DNA from: Ampelomyces quisqualis
Lineage: Eukaryota > Ascomycota > Dothideomycetes > Pleosporales > Phaeosphaeriaceae
Assembly: GCA_018398575.1 (NCBI GenBank)
Contig: JAGTXZ010000024.1
Coordinates: forward strand, 558,001-622,000
Direction of reading: 5' to 3'
DNA: 64,000 nucleotides
A program made the translations under genes and the position numbers. Of the stretch, positions 1 to 10,990 are shown one piece after another (within the stretch, counting starts at the first letter, position 1; the number at the start of each line of letters is the position of its first letter). The notes under the pieces were generated by a model. The model searched no databases and was not told where the DNA came from. It saw only the letters and a program-made list of their open reading frames with translations.

Positions 1-2136
1 AAAACAAAATCTACAATAGAGAACTCTAATTGTTAGAAGAGTTATTTAGACTACCTAAGCTATTACTTAAGGCATCTATATTAACATCCCTAACTAATAG
101 ATTACTATTACTAGCTTCTAGGCTAGTATTATTAACGCTACGCTTTGCACTAGCTAAAGGCCTACTAACATTAAGCTAAGCTAAAGCCTTGTTAATAACA
201 GCATTATTAGCATTCTCTTTAACATCCTTATTAACTACAGCTAACTTAGGATCTAACTAAGCCTTCTTGCAAGGCAACTTCTTAACTCTACAGCTCTTTA
301 TAGATAGACTAGAAATGCAACGCTTACTAGGAGATAGAGTGCCTAAAGGCCCCTTAGAGTTATAGCTAGCTTTAGAAGAGTTTTTAAAGACCTTGCTAGC
401 ATTAAAGTCTAGGCTTTAATAAGCCTTCCTAGCTAATAACTTTACAAAATCTAGTAGACTAGACTTACTTAGAGCCCTAAAGCTACTAAGCTTTTTTACT
501 AGAGTTAGCAAACTGCAATTGCGCAAGTTCTTAAAAGGTAAGTTATTAAGAATAAGAAGGCTTAGAGTAATATAGAAGAGCTTAACAGCCCTAGTGCCCT
601 TAACGCTACGCAGAATAACTAGAGCGCCTACAAATAATTAGCAAATAACTCTAAAAAAACAATAGAAAAGAATAACTAAAAAGGCGTTAGCTACTTACAA
701 TTTATTAAACACTACTCTTTGGCAGAAGAAAACAAGTAGTTACTATAAGTACTATTATTTAGCAGCTTGCCCTAGAACCTAAACTATATATATAAGCTAG
801 TAGACTTAAACGTCTAACTAGCTCTTACGCAGTAACTGCACAAGTGCTTAGACTTACTTTTAATAGAAGCTATATTAATAGCGTAGTTAGTATAGCTTAG
901 GATTAAGCTCTTAATGTAAGCGTTATAGATCTTGTGCTTCTTAGCTCTAGAGTTATCCTTAAGGCTAAAGTAATTGCCTAGAGTAGAAAGCAACTTGTTA
1001 ATATACAGAGGCCTATTAGTCTTAACAACTAAGCTTACCTACTTAGCTCCTAAATAAGGGCTAACAGCAAGCAGTAGCAGATAAGGCCTAAAAGTTTTCT
1101 CTACAGACTTAAGAGTAACAAAGACTAACTAGAGCTTAGTAATAAGAGAGTAGCTTAGCTTCCTATCCTTATTTAATTTAACTAGCGCAAATATTAGCAC
1201 GCGTTTAGCTTAACTTATTAATAAACTAGCACTTACTCTAGTTAATTACATTACTATAGCTAGAATAGTTAACTAGGTATCTGTAAACTAGAAAGTAAGT
1301 ATCTCTATTAGGCCTAAGAACAAGCTTATTCTTTATTATAGCTTAAAGATAAAGGCAGCGTGCAACTAAGAGGCTAAGGAAGTATTAAGTATATATATTA
1401 GGAAAATTCTAATTAACTAAAGGCAAGGCGTTAACTAAGCAACTATTAGTAACAGCTAAGCTAAGAACTTAGAGACTTAAAAGTAAGAATGCGCTAAATT
1501 ACAAGAAAAAGCAACTAAGTAGGTAAGAGAGTAGAGTATACGCTAGAGCAAAGTAGTATAGCTGTATATAGATAAGTTACCTTAAAAGCAAATAGAAGTA
1601 GTAAAGTAAAAGAGTAATAAGCAGATAATATAAACTAAGCTAGAGCTAGTTAGAACACCTAGCAATAAGGTAAAGAAGTTAAGCAGCTAATTGTAGTACA
1701 GCAGCAGTAAAGTTATACATTAGGCAGGTTAAGAAAGAGAGAGGCGTAGAGCAGAGTAGCTAAAAAGAAAGTAGAGCTAAAAAGTAAGGTAAATTTAGTT
1801 AACGCAAGACTTGTTATAATAGAAGTAGTCTAAAGCGTTTGTAGTTATAACGTAAGTCTGCCTAAGTAATGCCTCTATAACACTAAGTAAAGTTAAAATA
1901 ACGTAGGCTAATAGCGCTTTAGCGTTTAGGTAAGAGAGTTAGATAGTAATGTAAAGAGATAGGAAAAGATTATAAATAGGCACTACTTCTTTACTAAAGG
2001 CCTATTAGTAACTACTTTAGCATTATAAAAAGTTTAGAGTTGTTTTTTCTTAGGAGTTAGTCCTTTTGTTTAAGCACTTTAGTTTTGTATTTAGTATAAA
2101 AGAGAAGAAGCCTCTTTCTATAGATTAGGGAAAGAA
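1..2136 (+). mobile_element. 3' internal part of an LTR retrotransposon (element G1, copy a), RIP-mutated
   Basis: This AT-rich stretch lies directly 5' of a plus-oriented LTR and ends in a purine-rich tract (AGGGAAAGAA, about 2127-2136) as expected for a polypurine tract, so it is read as the 3' internal end of an LTR retrotransposon that continues beyond the left window edge. The same sequence occurs in reverse complement on the right side of the window, at about 55.9-57.9 kb continuing at 48660-48802. A plus-strand reading frame at about 0.68-1.45 kb is broken almost only by TAG, the RIP product of CAG and TGG. I could not name the protein domain. Classification is inferred from structure. 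Confidence 0.7.
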
Positions 2137-2322
2137 TATAGTAAAGTAATATAGGAAGTAAGTCTAAAAAACGCTTAGGGCATAGCTAAGGGCATAGATA
2201 AGATACAATAGCTAAAGGGCTATTAGAGAACAGAACAACTAACAACACACACACCTAATAATAATATATTTAAATCTATATTAAATCTAATAGGCCTTAG
2301 AAGTAAATAACGCTCTACTACA
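2137..2322 (+). repeat. 3' LTR of element G1, copy a (186 bp)
   Basis: The LTR starts TATAGTAAAG (TGTAGTAAAG in the other copies) and ends CTCTACTACA, giving the TG...CA inverted ends of an LTR. Two further copies are visible: 43413-43599 (same strand) and 48472-48659 (opposite strand). Differences among copies are mostly C/T or G/A transitions. It is called the 3' LTR because a purine tract and internal sequence precede it. Confidence 0.8.
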
Positions 2323-2858
2323 GTATTAATTCTAAACTAAGTATACTAGTATATAAGTTTATAGTATCTTACTAGTTACTACAACTTTAAGCGCGCTATA
2401 CTAGTATTAATTACTATAGTAACTACCTATTTATAAACCTATTAGTAGGCTATTACTAAATAAATTATAGAAGATAGTATAGATATTATAAATATTAAAC
2501 TATAGTATATTAGGTATTTCTATAATAGTGCTATAGTTTATTCTAGCTATCTAGTATATACCTAAAGACAAGCACTATAAATAATATACGCTACGCGTTA
2601 GTTAATACTCTAATACATACTAGCTAGATTCTAGCTACTAATAAGTATACTAGAAGCTGTATAAGTTATAGAGCCTTATCTGTTACAAATATAATATATA
2701 TACTAAATACTTCTACGCCCTAAATAAGGTTATTTCTACGTATAGTATTACAGGTTAAGAGTATTACAACTTACACTATAGATAAGAAGGGTTTCCGCAT
2801 TAGCGTAGGATGTAGCCAGTAGGTAGTTACAATAGATTGGTAGTAAAAGCAATTATTA
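2323..2858. other. AT-rich RIP-affected DNA, left boundary of the gene island
   Basis: Very TA-rich sequence without a usable reading frame. At about 2790-2880 the composition changes over less than 100 bp to the balanced composition of the gene island. No gene is supported here. Confidence 0.7.
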
Positions 2859-2910
2859 GTGTTAGAGACAAACCACGACTTTGTTAGCTCCTATACTAAT
2901 TTGGCGTTAA

Positions 2911-2946
2911 GCAAGTCTTTCGCGTTGAGCCAGTCTTTCGCGTTGA
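2911..2946 (+). repeat. 18-bp tandem duplication at the island edge
   Basis: Two adjacent copies, GCAAGTCTTTCGCGTTGA and GCCAGTCTTTCGCGTTGA, differ at one position. They sit just inside the composition boundary. The surrounding open frame (2859-3131) has no recognisable protein features, and I do not call it a gene. Confidence 0.8.
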
Positions 2947-3176
2947 GCTGTCTAGCACCGCAGAAGTTGGGTGGTCTTAGCGCGGGTATTCGCTCTTTCC
3001 TCTACATCAGAACGACTTCTGTTTCTTTTGTCTGGCCGCGACTGCCTGCTGTTCTGGAAATGGTAAGACAGAGTTTTCGCCATCGTCTCGTATCCTCCAT
3101 CGCCCCGCATCTTACATCTATTGCGTTCTAACACCAACAACCCAACAACATATACACGCGTTAGACCTACTCGAAC

Positions 3177-3692
3177 ATGACCTCAATCGAGTATGAGGGT
3201 AAGTTGTCTGATATCAGACGCTATCTTCAATCCTGCTAACATTTCTTACGTACAGATTTCTTTGATATCCTTACATTGGCGGTTACCTTAGCGTGTAGCC
3301 AACTACCTGCACCACCTGCGATGAACAGTGCTCGAGCACGCGAGCCACTACTCGACAATGGCAGGGAGGATACTGTCCAAGACCCACCGTCCAAGAGGCA
3401 AAAGACGATAAGCACGGAAAACGGCGGTGCGTCCGGGACGCACCCAGTCGGAGATGTCGACTTGACTGGGTCCGACCAAGAGGACCATAGAGAAGAGCCT
3501 GATGACGAGTGTGGACCCGAAGCTCCGTTGGAGTCTGATCCCAACAACTCCTGGCACCAGCACTTGTCAAACCACGACACAAAATCCGAGAGGAAGAAGC
3601 AACATAAATACCAGACGTCTCAATGCCCGAATCCACGTATGTATACCAAATGTGTACAATGCGACCACGGGCTAATTTTGAGGGACTTTTAG
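3177..3692 (+). CDS. Small hypothetical protein with acidic VDLTGSD motif (two or three exons)
   Basis: Proposed exons are 3177-3198 and 3256-3692. The intron 3199-3255 has a GTAAGT donor, a CTAAC branch site and an ACAG acceptor, and it joins the short ATG exon (MTSIEYED) in frame to the long exon. The product is about 145 aa: a hydrophobic start, a basic patch with PSKRQK that could be a nuclear signal, then VDLTGSDQED, which resembles a SUMO-interacting motif followed by acidic residues, then a hydrophilic tail. A second intron, 3637-3682 (GTATGT donor, AG acceptor), is possible and would replace the last residues and end the frame at 3699. The family is not recognised. The gene lies within 1 kb of RIP-mutated DNA and could be a decaying or lineage-specific gene. 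Confidence 0.45.
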
Positions 3693-4246
3693 GATGTAGC
3701 GTGGTGTATCCATTGGAATGGGAATGTGAGATTGATGAACACGAAGATCTGTGAACATGCGATTGATTGGATCTGATTCCATTCTCGAGTTAGGCAGACA
3801 CGCTCGGCCACCATACCAAACGCCGCGCAGAAGGGCAGAAGGATTGACGGATAAACGCGGAAGATATATCAGTGCATATAGTTTTATTACGTATGATAGT
3901 TACAATATACTCACCACCTTCGCTCCGCTTGAGCGAAGGTGGTGCGTGGCGCGAGTTTGGTAGTCTTTCTCATGGCGGCCAAACTACTTCGTGGCTCTCT
4001 GTTTCCGTAAGTTATGTTGCGATCAAGTCCTTCTCCGCACAGAAGTACTGGTATGGGCCTCGAGTCGGACTGTGTCTTGAGCTGGAAACTCACCAGGTAC
4101 GACCTCGGTGTCAACGTCGTCTACTTCAATCAACCAGGATGGGACGAATCCGGCCTAGCGCAGACGCGAAACGCGCATGAACGCGGCGCGTCGAGCCTGT
4201 TCACTCGACACACCACCTGACGCTATCCCAAAAGCACCATGTATCG
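3693..4246. other. Intergenic region upstream of CTF18
   Basis: No gene is supported. It holds a perfect hairpin (3912-3944) and, at its end, a three-codon upstream ORF (4239-4250) that overlaps the CTF18 start. Confidence 0.6.
3912..3944. repeat. Perfect 14-bp inverted repeat (hairpin)
   Basis: The arms CACCACCTTCGCTC (3912-3925) and GAGCGAAGGTGGTG (3931-3944) are exact reverse complements around the 5-nt loop CGCTT. It lies between the 3' end of the 3177-3692 gene and the CTF18 start. It could act in an RNA 3' end or leader, or be a remnant of a small mobile element. Confidence 0.85.
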
Positions 4247-4250
4247 ATGA
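4239..4250 (+). promoter_or_regulatory. Three-codon upstream ORF overlapping the CTF18 start (ATGA)
   Basis: ATG TAT CGA TGA begins in a favourable context (CACCATG, A at -3). Its TGA shares bases with the next ATG, which opens the CTF18 frame in a weak context (T at -3). Scanning ribosomes should meet the short ORF first, so CTF18 would be made by leaky scanning or by reinitiation at the ATGA overlap. This assumes the transcript starts upstream of 4239. Confidence 0.5.
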
Positions 4251-7200
4251 GCAGCTACTCATCAGGCCTACCCTCCTCCTTTGACCCTGCCCTCTTCTAC
4301 TCCGAGCTCGATTGCCCTCAAGACGCGCCACCCTCACTCTCCTACTCAGACGACATCGACGCATTGCAGCAGTGCATCGCCGAGGCCACATCCAAGAAGA
4401 CGAGCGAAGGCGTCGTCATACAGCACAGAGCGTGGAAGCTGACAGACGTTTTTCGCAGTGAAGGAGAAGTCCTGATTGGTACAAGCAGCTCCCGCACATG
4501 CACCACCAATCCTAACATGCTCAGATACCCCCGCCAAACATAGAGCGCGCTCGCCGGTCAGGCGCAGTCCCACCGACTGTTTCACCGAGGCTCGCATATA
4601 CCCTTCATCGCCACCAACATACGCTATGCCGCTAGTCTCATCCCCAGTGGCATATCCACCGAGCTCCCTACCACTGGCCCTCTCACCGAAGAAGAGGAAG
4701 CGTTCAGAAGATGGCCGAGAGCCGCTAAAACATGTCCAGGACAACAACGCCGTTCGCAAGGTGGGAGGCTTCCTGGACGACTCCGACGATGAGGACGACA
4801 TTGCTGCTCTCAAGGAGCACACGATGAAGAGGCGCGCCATGAACATAATCAGAGATCTGCCATCGATCCCAGACGGCTTCGCGGAGAACACCCCCCCAGC
4901 CAGTCAAGATGAATTCGTAGATCCCGAAACTGTACCTGTAGACGATCTTGACAACTACAGCTTCGCATCACGATCGCAATCGCCCGTCAAGCGCCCTACC
5001 ACAGCGGAGGCACCGCCCACCTCAGCACAGCCCACGAAAGGCATTGTGGCGCGGACTTCTTCTGGCAAAGTGCTATGTATTCCCAAGAAAGCGAAGAAGG
5101 AAGCACTGTCATATGAGGAGCTTATCGCATCGCGGTCCGTGGCGGAAGCGGGCAAGGCGAGGAAAAGCTACTACGGTATTAACATCCACGATTTGATGGA
5201 CGAGGCGAAACTGCAGGATGTACAGAAAGCGGCGAGATCATTACAGTGTACTGATGAACCATCGCAACCGTCGATCGAGCTACCTACAGACAAGCACGGC
5301 AGGGCCAGTCGCACACTGATGTGGACCGAGAAGTATCGGGCCAAGAAGTTCACAGACCTCGTTGGTGATGAACGAACACATCGATCTGTCTTGCGTTGGC
5401 TGAAGGCGTGGGATCCAATTGTCTTTCCTGGATCGGTTAAGCAGAAGCCTAAAGCAACGAAAAAAGACTTCGGCGATGAAGAGCAGCGTCATCGCAAGAT
5501 CCTGCTTTTGACCGGTCCGCCTGGACTTGGAAAGACTACACTGGCACATGTCTGTGCGCGACAAGCAGGCTACGAGGTTCAGGAGATCAATGCTTCCGAC
5601 GAGCGCAGCCGCGACGTAGTCAAAGGTCGCATAAAAGACATGGTCGGTACCGAGAACGTCCGAGGCGTGCACACAAACACCGCGAATGGCAAGGTTCGAA
5701 AGGCAGGAAAGCCTGTTTGCGTAGTTGTGGATGAAGTCGATGGTGTCGTCGGTGGCAGTGGCGGAGGAGGCGAGGGCGGTTTTGTCAAAGCACTCATCGA
5801 TCTGATTAACCTGGACGAGAGGAACTCGAAGATGATCGGACAGCCATCATCAACAGGGATTGACAAAAAGAGAAAGGGCGACAAGTTCCGACTGTTGCGA
5901 CCGCTCATTCTGATCTGCAACGACCTCTATCATCCTTCACTTCGCCCACTACGGCAGTCCTCCATGGCTGAGATCGTTCGCATACGACAGCCTGCACTGA
6001 ACATGGTCGTCACTCGCATGCAAGACATCTTCACAAAAGAGGGTATACAATGCGATTCTGACGGCGTTCGACTTCTGTGCGAAGCCACCTGGGGTGTCAG
6101 TACGAAGAAAGAAGGTGGTACAGGTAGTGGCACAGGCGAAGGTGATATTCGTGGAGTCATGGTCGTATGCGAATGGGTAGCAGGACGATTGCGCTCTGCT
6201 CGTGGTACCAAGTCAAAGGAGAAGCCACACCTGAGCCGGAAGTGGATCGAGGACAACTTCATCCATGACCTCCGCCATGGTGGAGGCTCGGCCCGAAGTT
6301 TAGGCCGGGGCGGCGCGAAAGACGTTGTTGAGCGGGTTTTCAAGGAGGGTGCAGGATTTCCGAAGCAGGCGGAGACTACAGACGAAAGAACAGCAGCTGC
6401 GCGTGCAAAGGCAGGGGCTATTGGAGTTGCGGAAGGAGCCAAACGGCGTGCAATGGACCGCCTTAGAGAGATGGTCGACACAAGCGGAGACTGTGATCGC
6501 ATCGTGACAGGTGATTTGTGTCTCCCGTGTCCAACTCTCTCACCTTGCTAACTATCTTAGACTGCTTCACGGCCTTTCCTGAGAAGCCATTCCAAGATGA
6601 CACCCTCCTCAGTAAACCATCGGCAGCCTATGAATGGCTACACTTCCACGATACGATCAACTCTGCAGTACATGGTTCACAAGAGTGGGAGCTTTTTCCC
6701 TACCTGTCCAATTCTGTCCTCGCTTTCCACAGCCTCTTCGCATCCCCTCGTCAGCAGAGTTCAAATCCTACTGCGGACCCTGACGCACAACCTACACCAT
6801 TTTCTGGACTGGGCTCAAACTTTGCAGCGGCCGAACAGTTCAAGGCGAACCGATCACAGCTCATGGCACTGCAGTCGACATTGAGTCTCCACTTGACACG
6901 CATGTTCCGCAGCCCCGAAGAAATGGCTCTTGAGCTCATTCCTTATACTCTACGTATGCTCTCTCCAGATGTCAAACCTGTCATCGTGAACACTGGCGCA
7001 TCAGGTTCGAAGTCCTTCGCATCAGCCACAGTCCGAAAAGCGTCCGAGAAAGCGCTGGTGAAGAAGTCGGTCGAGGCTATGGCGGCAACCGGCATCCGCT
7101 TTGAGAAATCGCGAATAGAGACCGATGACGTCGCCAACCGAAGTGCTGGCTTCATCTGGCGTATGGAGCCATCGATCGATGTCATGGGCAGCTTCGAGAC

Positions 7201-7579
7201 ATTGGCAGGCAAGAAAGAAGAAAAGGTTCGCTACGCCGTGCGCAGCGTTCTCGAACAAGAGTGGCGGATTGAGAGCGCGCGCATGGACGCAGGCAATCGC
7301 AAGCGGCGTGGTGGGCAAACCGACGCCGACGTAGTCGAAGAGAGGAAAGAGGAGAAGACTACGGAGGAGAAGGTTGCTGAGGCGAACTCAAGAGCCGTTA
7401 AGCGGGACTTTTTCGGCAGAGTCATCAAGGAGAAGCCATTGCTAAAGGGCGAGGAGAGAAAGAAGAAAGTAGAGAACAAGGGCGGTGATGAAGGCAGAAT
7501 ATGGGTGTCGTTCAACGAGGGCTACTCGAACGCAGTGCGGAAACCGCTGACAATTGATGAGCTGTTACGGGGACTATAG
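4247..7579 (+). CDS. CTF18: Chromosome transmission fidelity protein 18 (alternative RFC large subunit), three exons
   Basis: Exons 4247-4478, 4525-6510 and 6561-7579 join in frame to 1078 codons. Intron 1 (46 bp) and intron 2 (50 bp) both have a CTAAC branch site and an AG acceptor. The product is the large subunit of the Ctf18-RFC clamp loader, an AAA+ ATPase that loads PCNA for sister chromatid cohesion and the replication checkpoint in the nucleus. Visible motifs are Walker A GPPGLGKT (residues about 408-415), the RFC-type INASDERS, Walker B VVVDEVDG (about 477-484) and a sensor-like ICNDLYHPSLRPLR. A long acidic, Ser/Pro-rich N-terminus includes PKKRKR. Near the C-terminus DFFGRVI matches the conserved Ctf18 segment that contacts Ctf8/Dcc1. 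Yeast Ctf18 is shorter; the extra length is mostly in the N-terminal linker. Identification is firm; exon 1 is supported by frame and splice signals. Confidence 0.93.
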
Positions 7580-7886
7580 TCATCTACGATACCCCAAAGA
7601 CCGGCATTAGCGAAGATACTTCCGTTGCCGCCTCCGTCCCAGTTTACGCCGATGCGGCCCTCACACACGTCTACTGCCTGTAAAGACGTAGTGATGCTCG
7701 CCAAGTCGGATCGATTAATGTTGCTCTCCTTTGCTACCACCTACGCCCGTAATTGTGCTGCACGCGTCAAAATGATGGCGTCATTCAGTCCTAGCGTGAC
7801 TGCGAGTGCCCCAAGCAATTAGGCGCCCAACATGTTCACCACTACTAAAGCGCTGGACAGACACACCGTCTAGTCCAAGATTCGCG
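7580..7886. other. Intergenic region between CTF18 and the SDR gene
   Basis: About 300 bp contain the CTF18 3' end and the SDR promoter. The SDR frame is open upstream to 7806, but the first ATG of that frame is at 7887. No further gene is supported. Confidence 0.6.
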
Positions 7887-8972
7887 ATGGCACCTTCAGT
7901 AATCTGCAAATCTTTTTATACTTCTCTATTCAAATCGCTTTGGGCTCTTGTATTTGCTCGCTTGTTTACCCCTCAGCAGGTATCGAAGCGCGACCTGAGT
8001 GGGCAAGTTGCAATAGTGACCGGGGCAAACAGTGGCATTGGGTTAAGTATCGCGACCCAACTGGCAAGGCAGAATGCGACAGTCTACCTTGCATGCCGTA
8101 GCGTTGATCGAGGACGAAAAGCAACCGACGACATTGTCAGCAGAGTCGGCGAGGAAAGTGAAGGCAAAGTCCACTGCTGGGAACTCGACACCAGCAGCCC
8201 AACTTCTGTGCGGACATTCTGCGATCGATGGATTCAAGAGGGCAACAAAATCGATATGCTCGTGCACAATGCTGGCATCGCTTCGCCTCCAGCTAACGCA
8301 CCAACCACAACAAAAGACGGCGAAGATCTCGTCATCGTAACAAACTTCCTCGGCTCCTTCCTCATGACCCACCTCCTCGAAACCCATCTCAGCAATACCG
8401 CTCGCGTTGTCTTAACAAGTAGTACAGGCCACTACTCCGCCACCCGCCTTCTCCAACCAGCACAATCTCCCCACCCACGAACCTTCCTCTCGAATCTCGG
8501 AAAATCCATTGGCACAAAACTCAACCTAGAATCATCCTCCGCACCCGCCTACGCACACTCAAAAGCCCAACAAGTCCTCTTCGCTCATCTCTTACAACGC
8601 CATTTCTCCTCTGACCACAACAATCAGCGCTCAGCACATAGCTTCACACCTGGTTTCACTTCGTCCGCTATTTTTGGCAAATTCGACGTCTCGTGGCGCA
8701 CGTGGCTTACAAACCCATTTTTCGCGGTGTTGAAGGCGACGGAGCGGTATGTAGCCGCAGATACGGATCAGGGCAGTCGGACGGGGAGTTGGCTTGCTGC
8801 GGAGGGGGCAGTGCACCGAGGTGGGGCATATTGGGAGTGGCAGGTGAAGAGGACGAGTTTGGTAGAGTTTTTGAGGGGGGTGCTTGGGGAGGAGGAGTTC
8901 ATGAAAAGATGCAGAGAGGAGTGGGGAAGGTGGGAGGAGAGTGTTGGGGTGGAGTGGGATTCGAAAACTTAG
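7887..8972 (+). CDS. Short-chain dehydrogenase/reductase, probably membrane-anchored
   Basis: The 361-aa product has the classical SDR layout. The nucleotide-binding motif TGANSGIG lies at residues 45-52, an Asp after the fourth strand at 101, NAG at 128-130, a catalytic Ser in VVLTSSTGHYSA (about 178-179) and the YAHSK catalytic Tyr/Lys pair at 222-226. It should be an NAD(P)H-dependent oxidoreductase; the substrate cannot be inferred. Residues about 10-28 (YTSLFKSLWALVFARLF) are hydrophobic and may anchor it to a membrane, as in retinol-dehydrogenase-like and WW-domain oxidoreductase-like members. The start at 7887 is the first ATG of the frame. No intron is needed. The neighbours do not suggest a pathway. 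Confidence 0.88.
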   Translation: MAPSVICKSFYTSLFKSLWALVFARLFTPQQVSKRDLSGQVAIVTGANSGIGLSIATQLARQNATVYLACRSVDRGRKATDDIVSRVGEESEGKVHCWELDTSSPTSVRTFCDRWIQEGNKIDMLVHNAGIASPPANAPTTTKDGEDLVIVTNFLGSFLMTHLLETHLSNTARVVLTSSTGHYSATRLLQPAQSPHPRTFLSNLGKSIGTKLNLESSSAPAYAHSKAQQVLFAHLLQRHFSSDHNNQRSAHSFTPGFTSSAIFGKFDVSWRTWLTNPFFAVLKATERYVAADTDQGSRTGSWLAAEGAVHRGGAYWEWQVKRTSLVEFLRGVLGEEEFMKRCREEWGRWEESVGVEWDSKT

Positions 8973-9858
8973 GAAAGATGATTGGGTTTAGTTCCCATTT
9001 CTTTGAAGCCCACAATTTATCTGTATGCGCGCTCGTCAGACCCAATCCAGGATCCATATCAGGCCGTGGTGAAGTAGCACGCAAGCAGGTGCCCATTGAA
9101 GAACCTTGGTCGGAGAAATACGCTGTCTGAGCACAAGCGGTTTCGTCCTCATGGCCATCTTCGTGCCGCGTCCAGGGAGCAGACTGAAATCATCTTGTGA
9201 CAAGACATGAGCGAGTGCTCTTGTTCCAGGATCTGGCGCACCAATCTCGCTCTGGTGTGACATAAAACACCCACTAGCCTTAGGAAGCGAGGGCCAGCTG
9301 TTTTATGAGTTTGGTAAGGCGATGGCGATCCACGCATGATTTTTAGCACACACTCTTCGCTCAGGACCGCTGCTTCTCGTATAAGCAAGATATGCGCTGT
9401 ACATGGCTGGTTGAGCTGCAACTTTTAGTATCAAGCAAACGCAATGATGTAGTCATTTCGTATACCTCATAGTACTCGTAATACCAATACGTGACTAGGA
9501 TCAGTATACACTTCTCCTCCCCGTCCGTATCTGTGTCGAAGCTATGGCTCGCCTTATATGCTCTTCGAATGGGTTTTGGCGATTACCAAAAGCGAAAAAG
9601 TCATAGCTGTGGGCGCTCAAGAGTAAGATGCGGTGAAGCGATAGCATCAAGGTGCTGGCATTGGCATGTAGCGCCGTACCTTCATTCCCGCCACAAGGCG
9701 TATACGACCAATGGTGTAGCCAAACATGAAGTCGGTATACCCAAAACACTACAGTCTCCGGTTGGACTTATCTGGAGCTCTCTCTTGGCAACAACGTCGA
9801 AGTCACCACTGTCCCGCATTTGAATGCACAAGTTCGTAGCGTGAAAACGCCCGGTTGT
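8973..9858. other. Intergenic region, tail-to-tail
   Basis: This stretch lies between the 3' ends of the plus-strand SDR gene and the minus-strand ORF at 9859-10278. Open frames here lack conserved features or good starts, and I see nothing further. Confidence 0.55.
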
Positions 9859-10278
9859 TCATATAGGATCAGTATAGGTGAGGCCAAGTACCGGATGGTT
9901 TCTGCAGGCTTCTATTTCATCGAGTGTATTGCCGCGTATCTGTTCGTTGAACGTTTGAATGCCGCACACGAGCGCCAACAAGGCCAGTAACTCCATTTTC
10001 CAATCATTGCAAAGCCATTTCCACAAGTCATGATGTTTCTGTTGTACAATACTCAGAACACTCCTATAGTTACCAGCACTCTGTATAGGATTTCCTGGCC
10101 TTGTGACAGGTGCTGATGCAGTCACGAGCGCCGATGGATTCTGTCGAGAGCTAGTTGTAGTCAATGCATTTGTCACATCAGATACTGCAGACGAAGAATT
10201 CGAGCTTGCAGGTAGTGTTGTTGAAGTCGGCTGCGAGGCTGAGAGTCGGGCTGAGCCCGACTGTATTGGGGATGACAT
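9859..10278 (-). CDS. Hypothetical small protein with a Trp-rich hydrophobic segment
   Basis: An uninterrupted 139-codon frame starts with ATG in a good context (A at -3). The first about 65 residues are rich in Ser/Thr/Pro/Ala. Then comes a Trp-containing stretch (DLWKWLCNDWKMELLALLAL, about residues 84-103) that could be one short membrane segment. The arrangement of Trp residues before a hydrophobic stretch weakly recalls the N-terminus of fungal DUF3176-type membrane proteins, which would make this a truncated copy, but the match is too short to rely on. It is divergent from 10991-11464, with about 0.7 kb between the starts. Confidence 0.35.
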   Translation of the reverse strand: MSSPIQSGSARLSASQPTSTTLPASSNSSSAVSDVTNALTTTSSRQNPSALVTASAPVTRPGNPIQSAGNYRSVLSIVQQKHHDLWKWLCNDWKMELLALLALVCGIQTFNEQIRGNTLDEIEACRNHPVLGLTYTDPI

Positions 10279-10990
10279 TCTGGGACCCGCGGATGAAGCT
10301 GGTGATGTGAATGTAACAGCGGGTGCATTGTTGCTTAAAACTCTTTAGCGTCCGGAGTTTTTGTATGACACCAGCGCTCAATCCTACTGAACGACACTTG
10401 GATGGGATAGAGGAACCTGGGGATTGCCTTGTGCGCGGAGCATATTACTTGGGTGGGAGGCTGAGCTCCCGCAGCACATGTGGGCGCTTAGGTATTATAC
10501 TGGTACCGGTAGGTACCGGGGTGATTATATAGTTAGCGCTAGGAAACCCAGCAAGCAACTTCTTCAGCCTTGTCCTGTCACCACAAATTCACACGATACC
10601 TCGATATACTCAGGCTACATGGAAGCCGGTTGTTTGAGATCGTTTCTTCACGAGGCACAATTGACGCAAGCCAGGTTTGATTCTAGACCAGCAAAATACG
10701 CATCTGATCGTACGGAGTTCGTAGCTTCAGATGCTTCTGACCAGTTTCCCTTGAGCACTGTGCTCGCATTTTCGTGATCTTCTGGTAGCACAACTCACCA
10801 AGCATGGTCAGACTAGGTATAGTTCTACTACGCAGCGGGGTGGTAGCTTCGTTGAAGTTGGTTCCATGGTCCTGGTAGTACGACGTTCAGTTCCGGTCTT
10901 TTAGTGCCAGCACAACCATTTTTAAAAGGATCCTGAGAACTCAGAATTTTCCCCCTCTTCCTTTCTTGCTCTCTTACTCGCCTCAAAACA
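10279..10990. other. Divergent intergenic region
   Basis: This presumed bidirectional promoter region separates the minus-strand ORF and the plus-strand membrane protein gene. Near its right end are a TTTTTAAAAGG element (about 10919-10929) and a pyrimidine-rich tract (about 10950-10982) directly before the ATG at 10991, both usual in filamentous fungal promoters. A direct repeat GGTACCGG occurs twice near 10503-10520. Confidence 0.5.

Noticed and set aside
4476..4523. Upstream part of the second CTF18 frame as coding sequence
   Set aside because: It opens with TTG and lies in an intron with good donor, CTAAC branch and AG acceptor; splicing restores the frame.
7806..7886. Upstream extension of the SDR frame
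   Set aside because: The first codon is GTG; the first ATG is at 7887 and SDR homologues start close to the hydrophobic segment.
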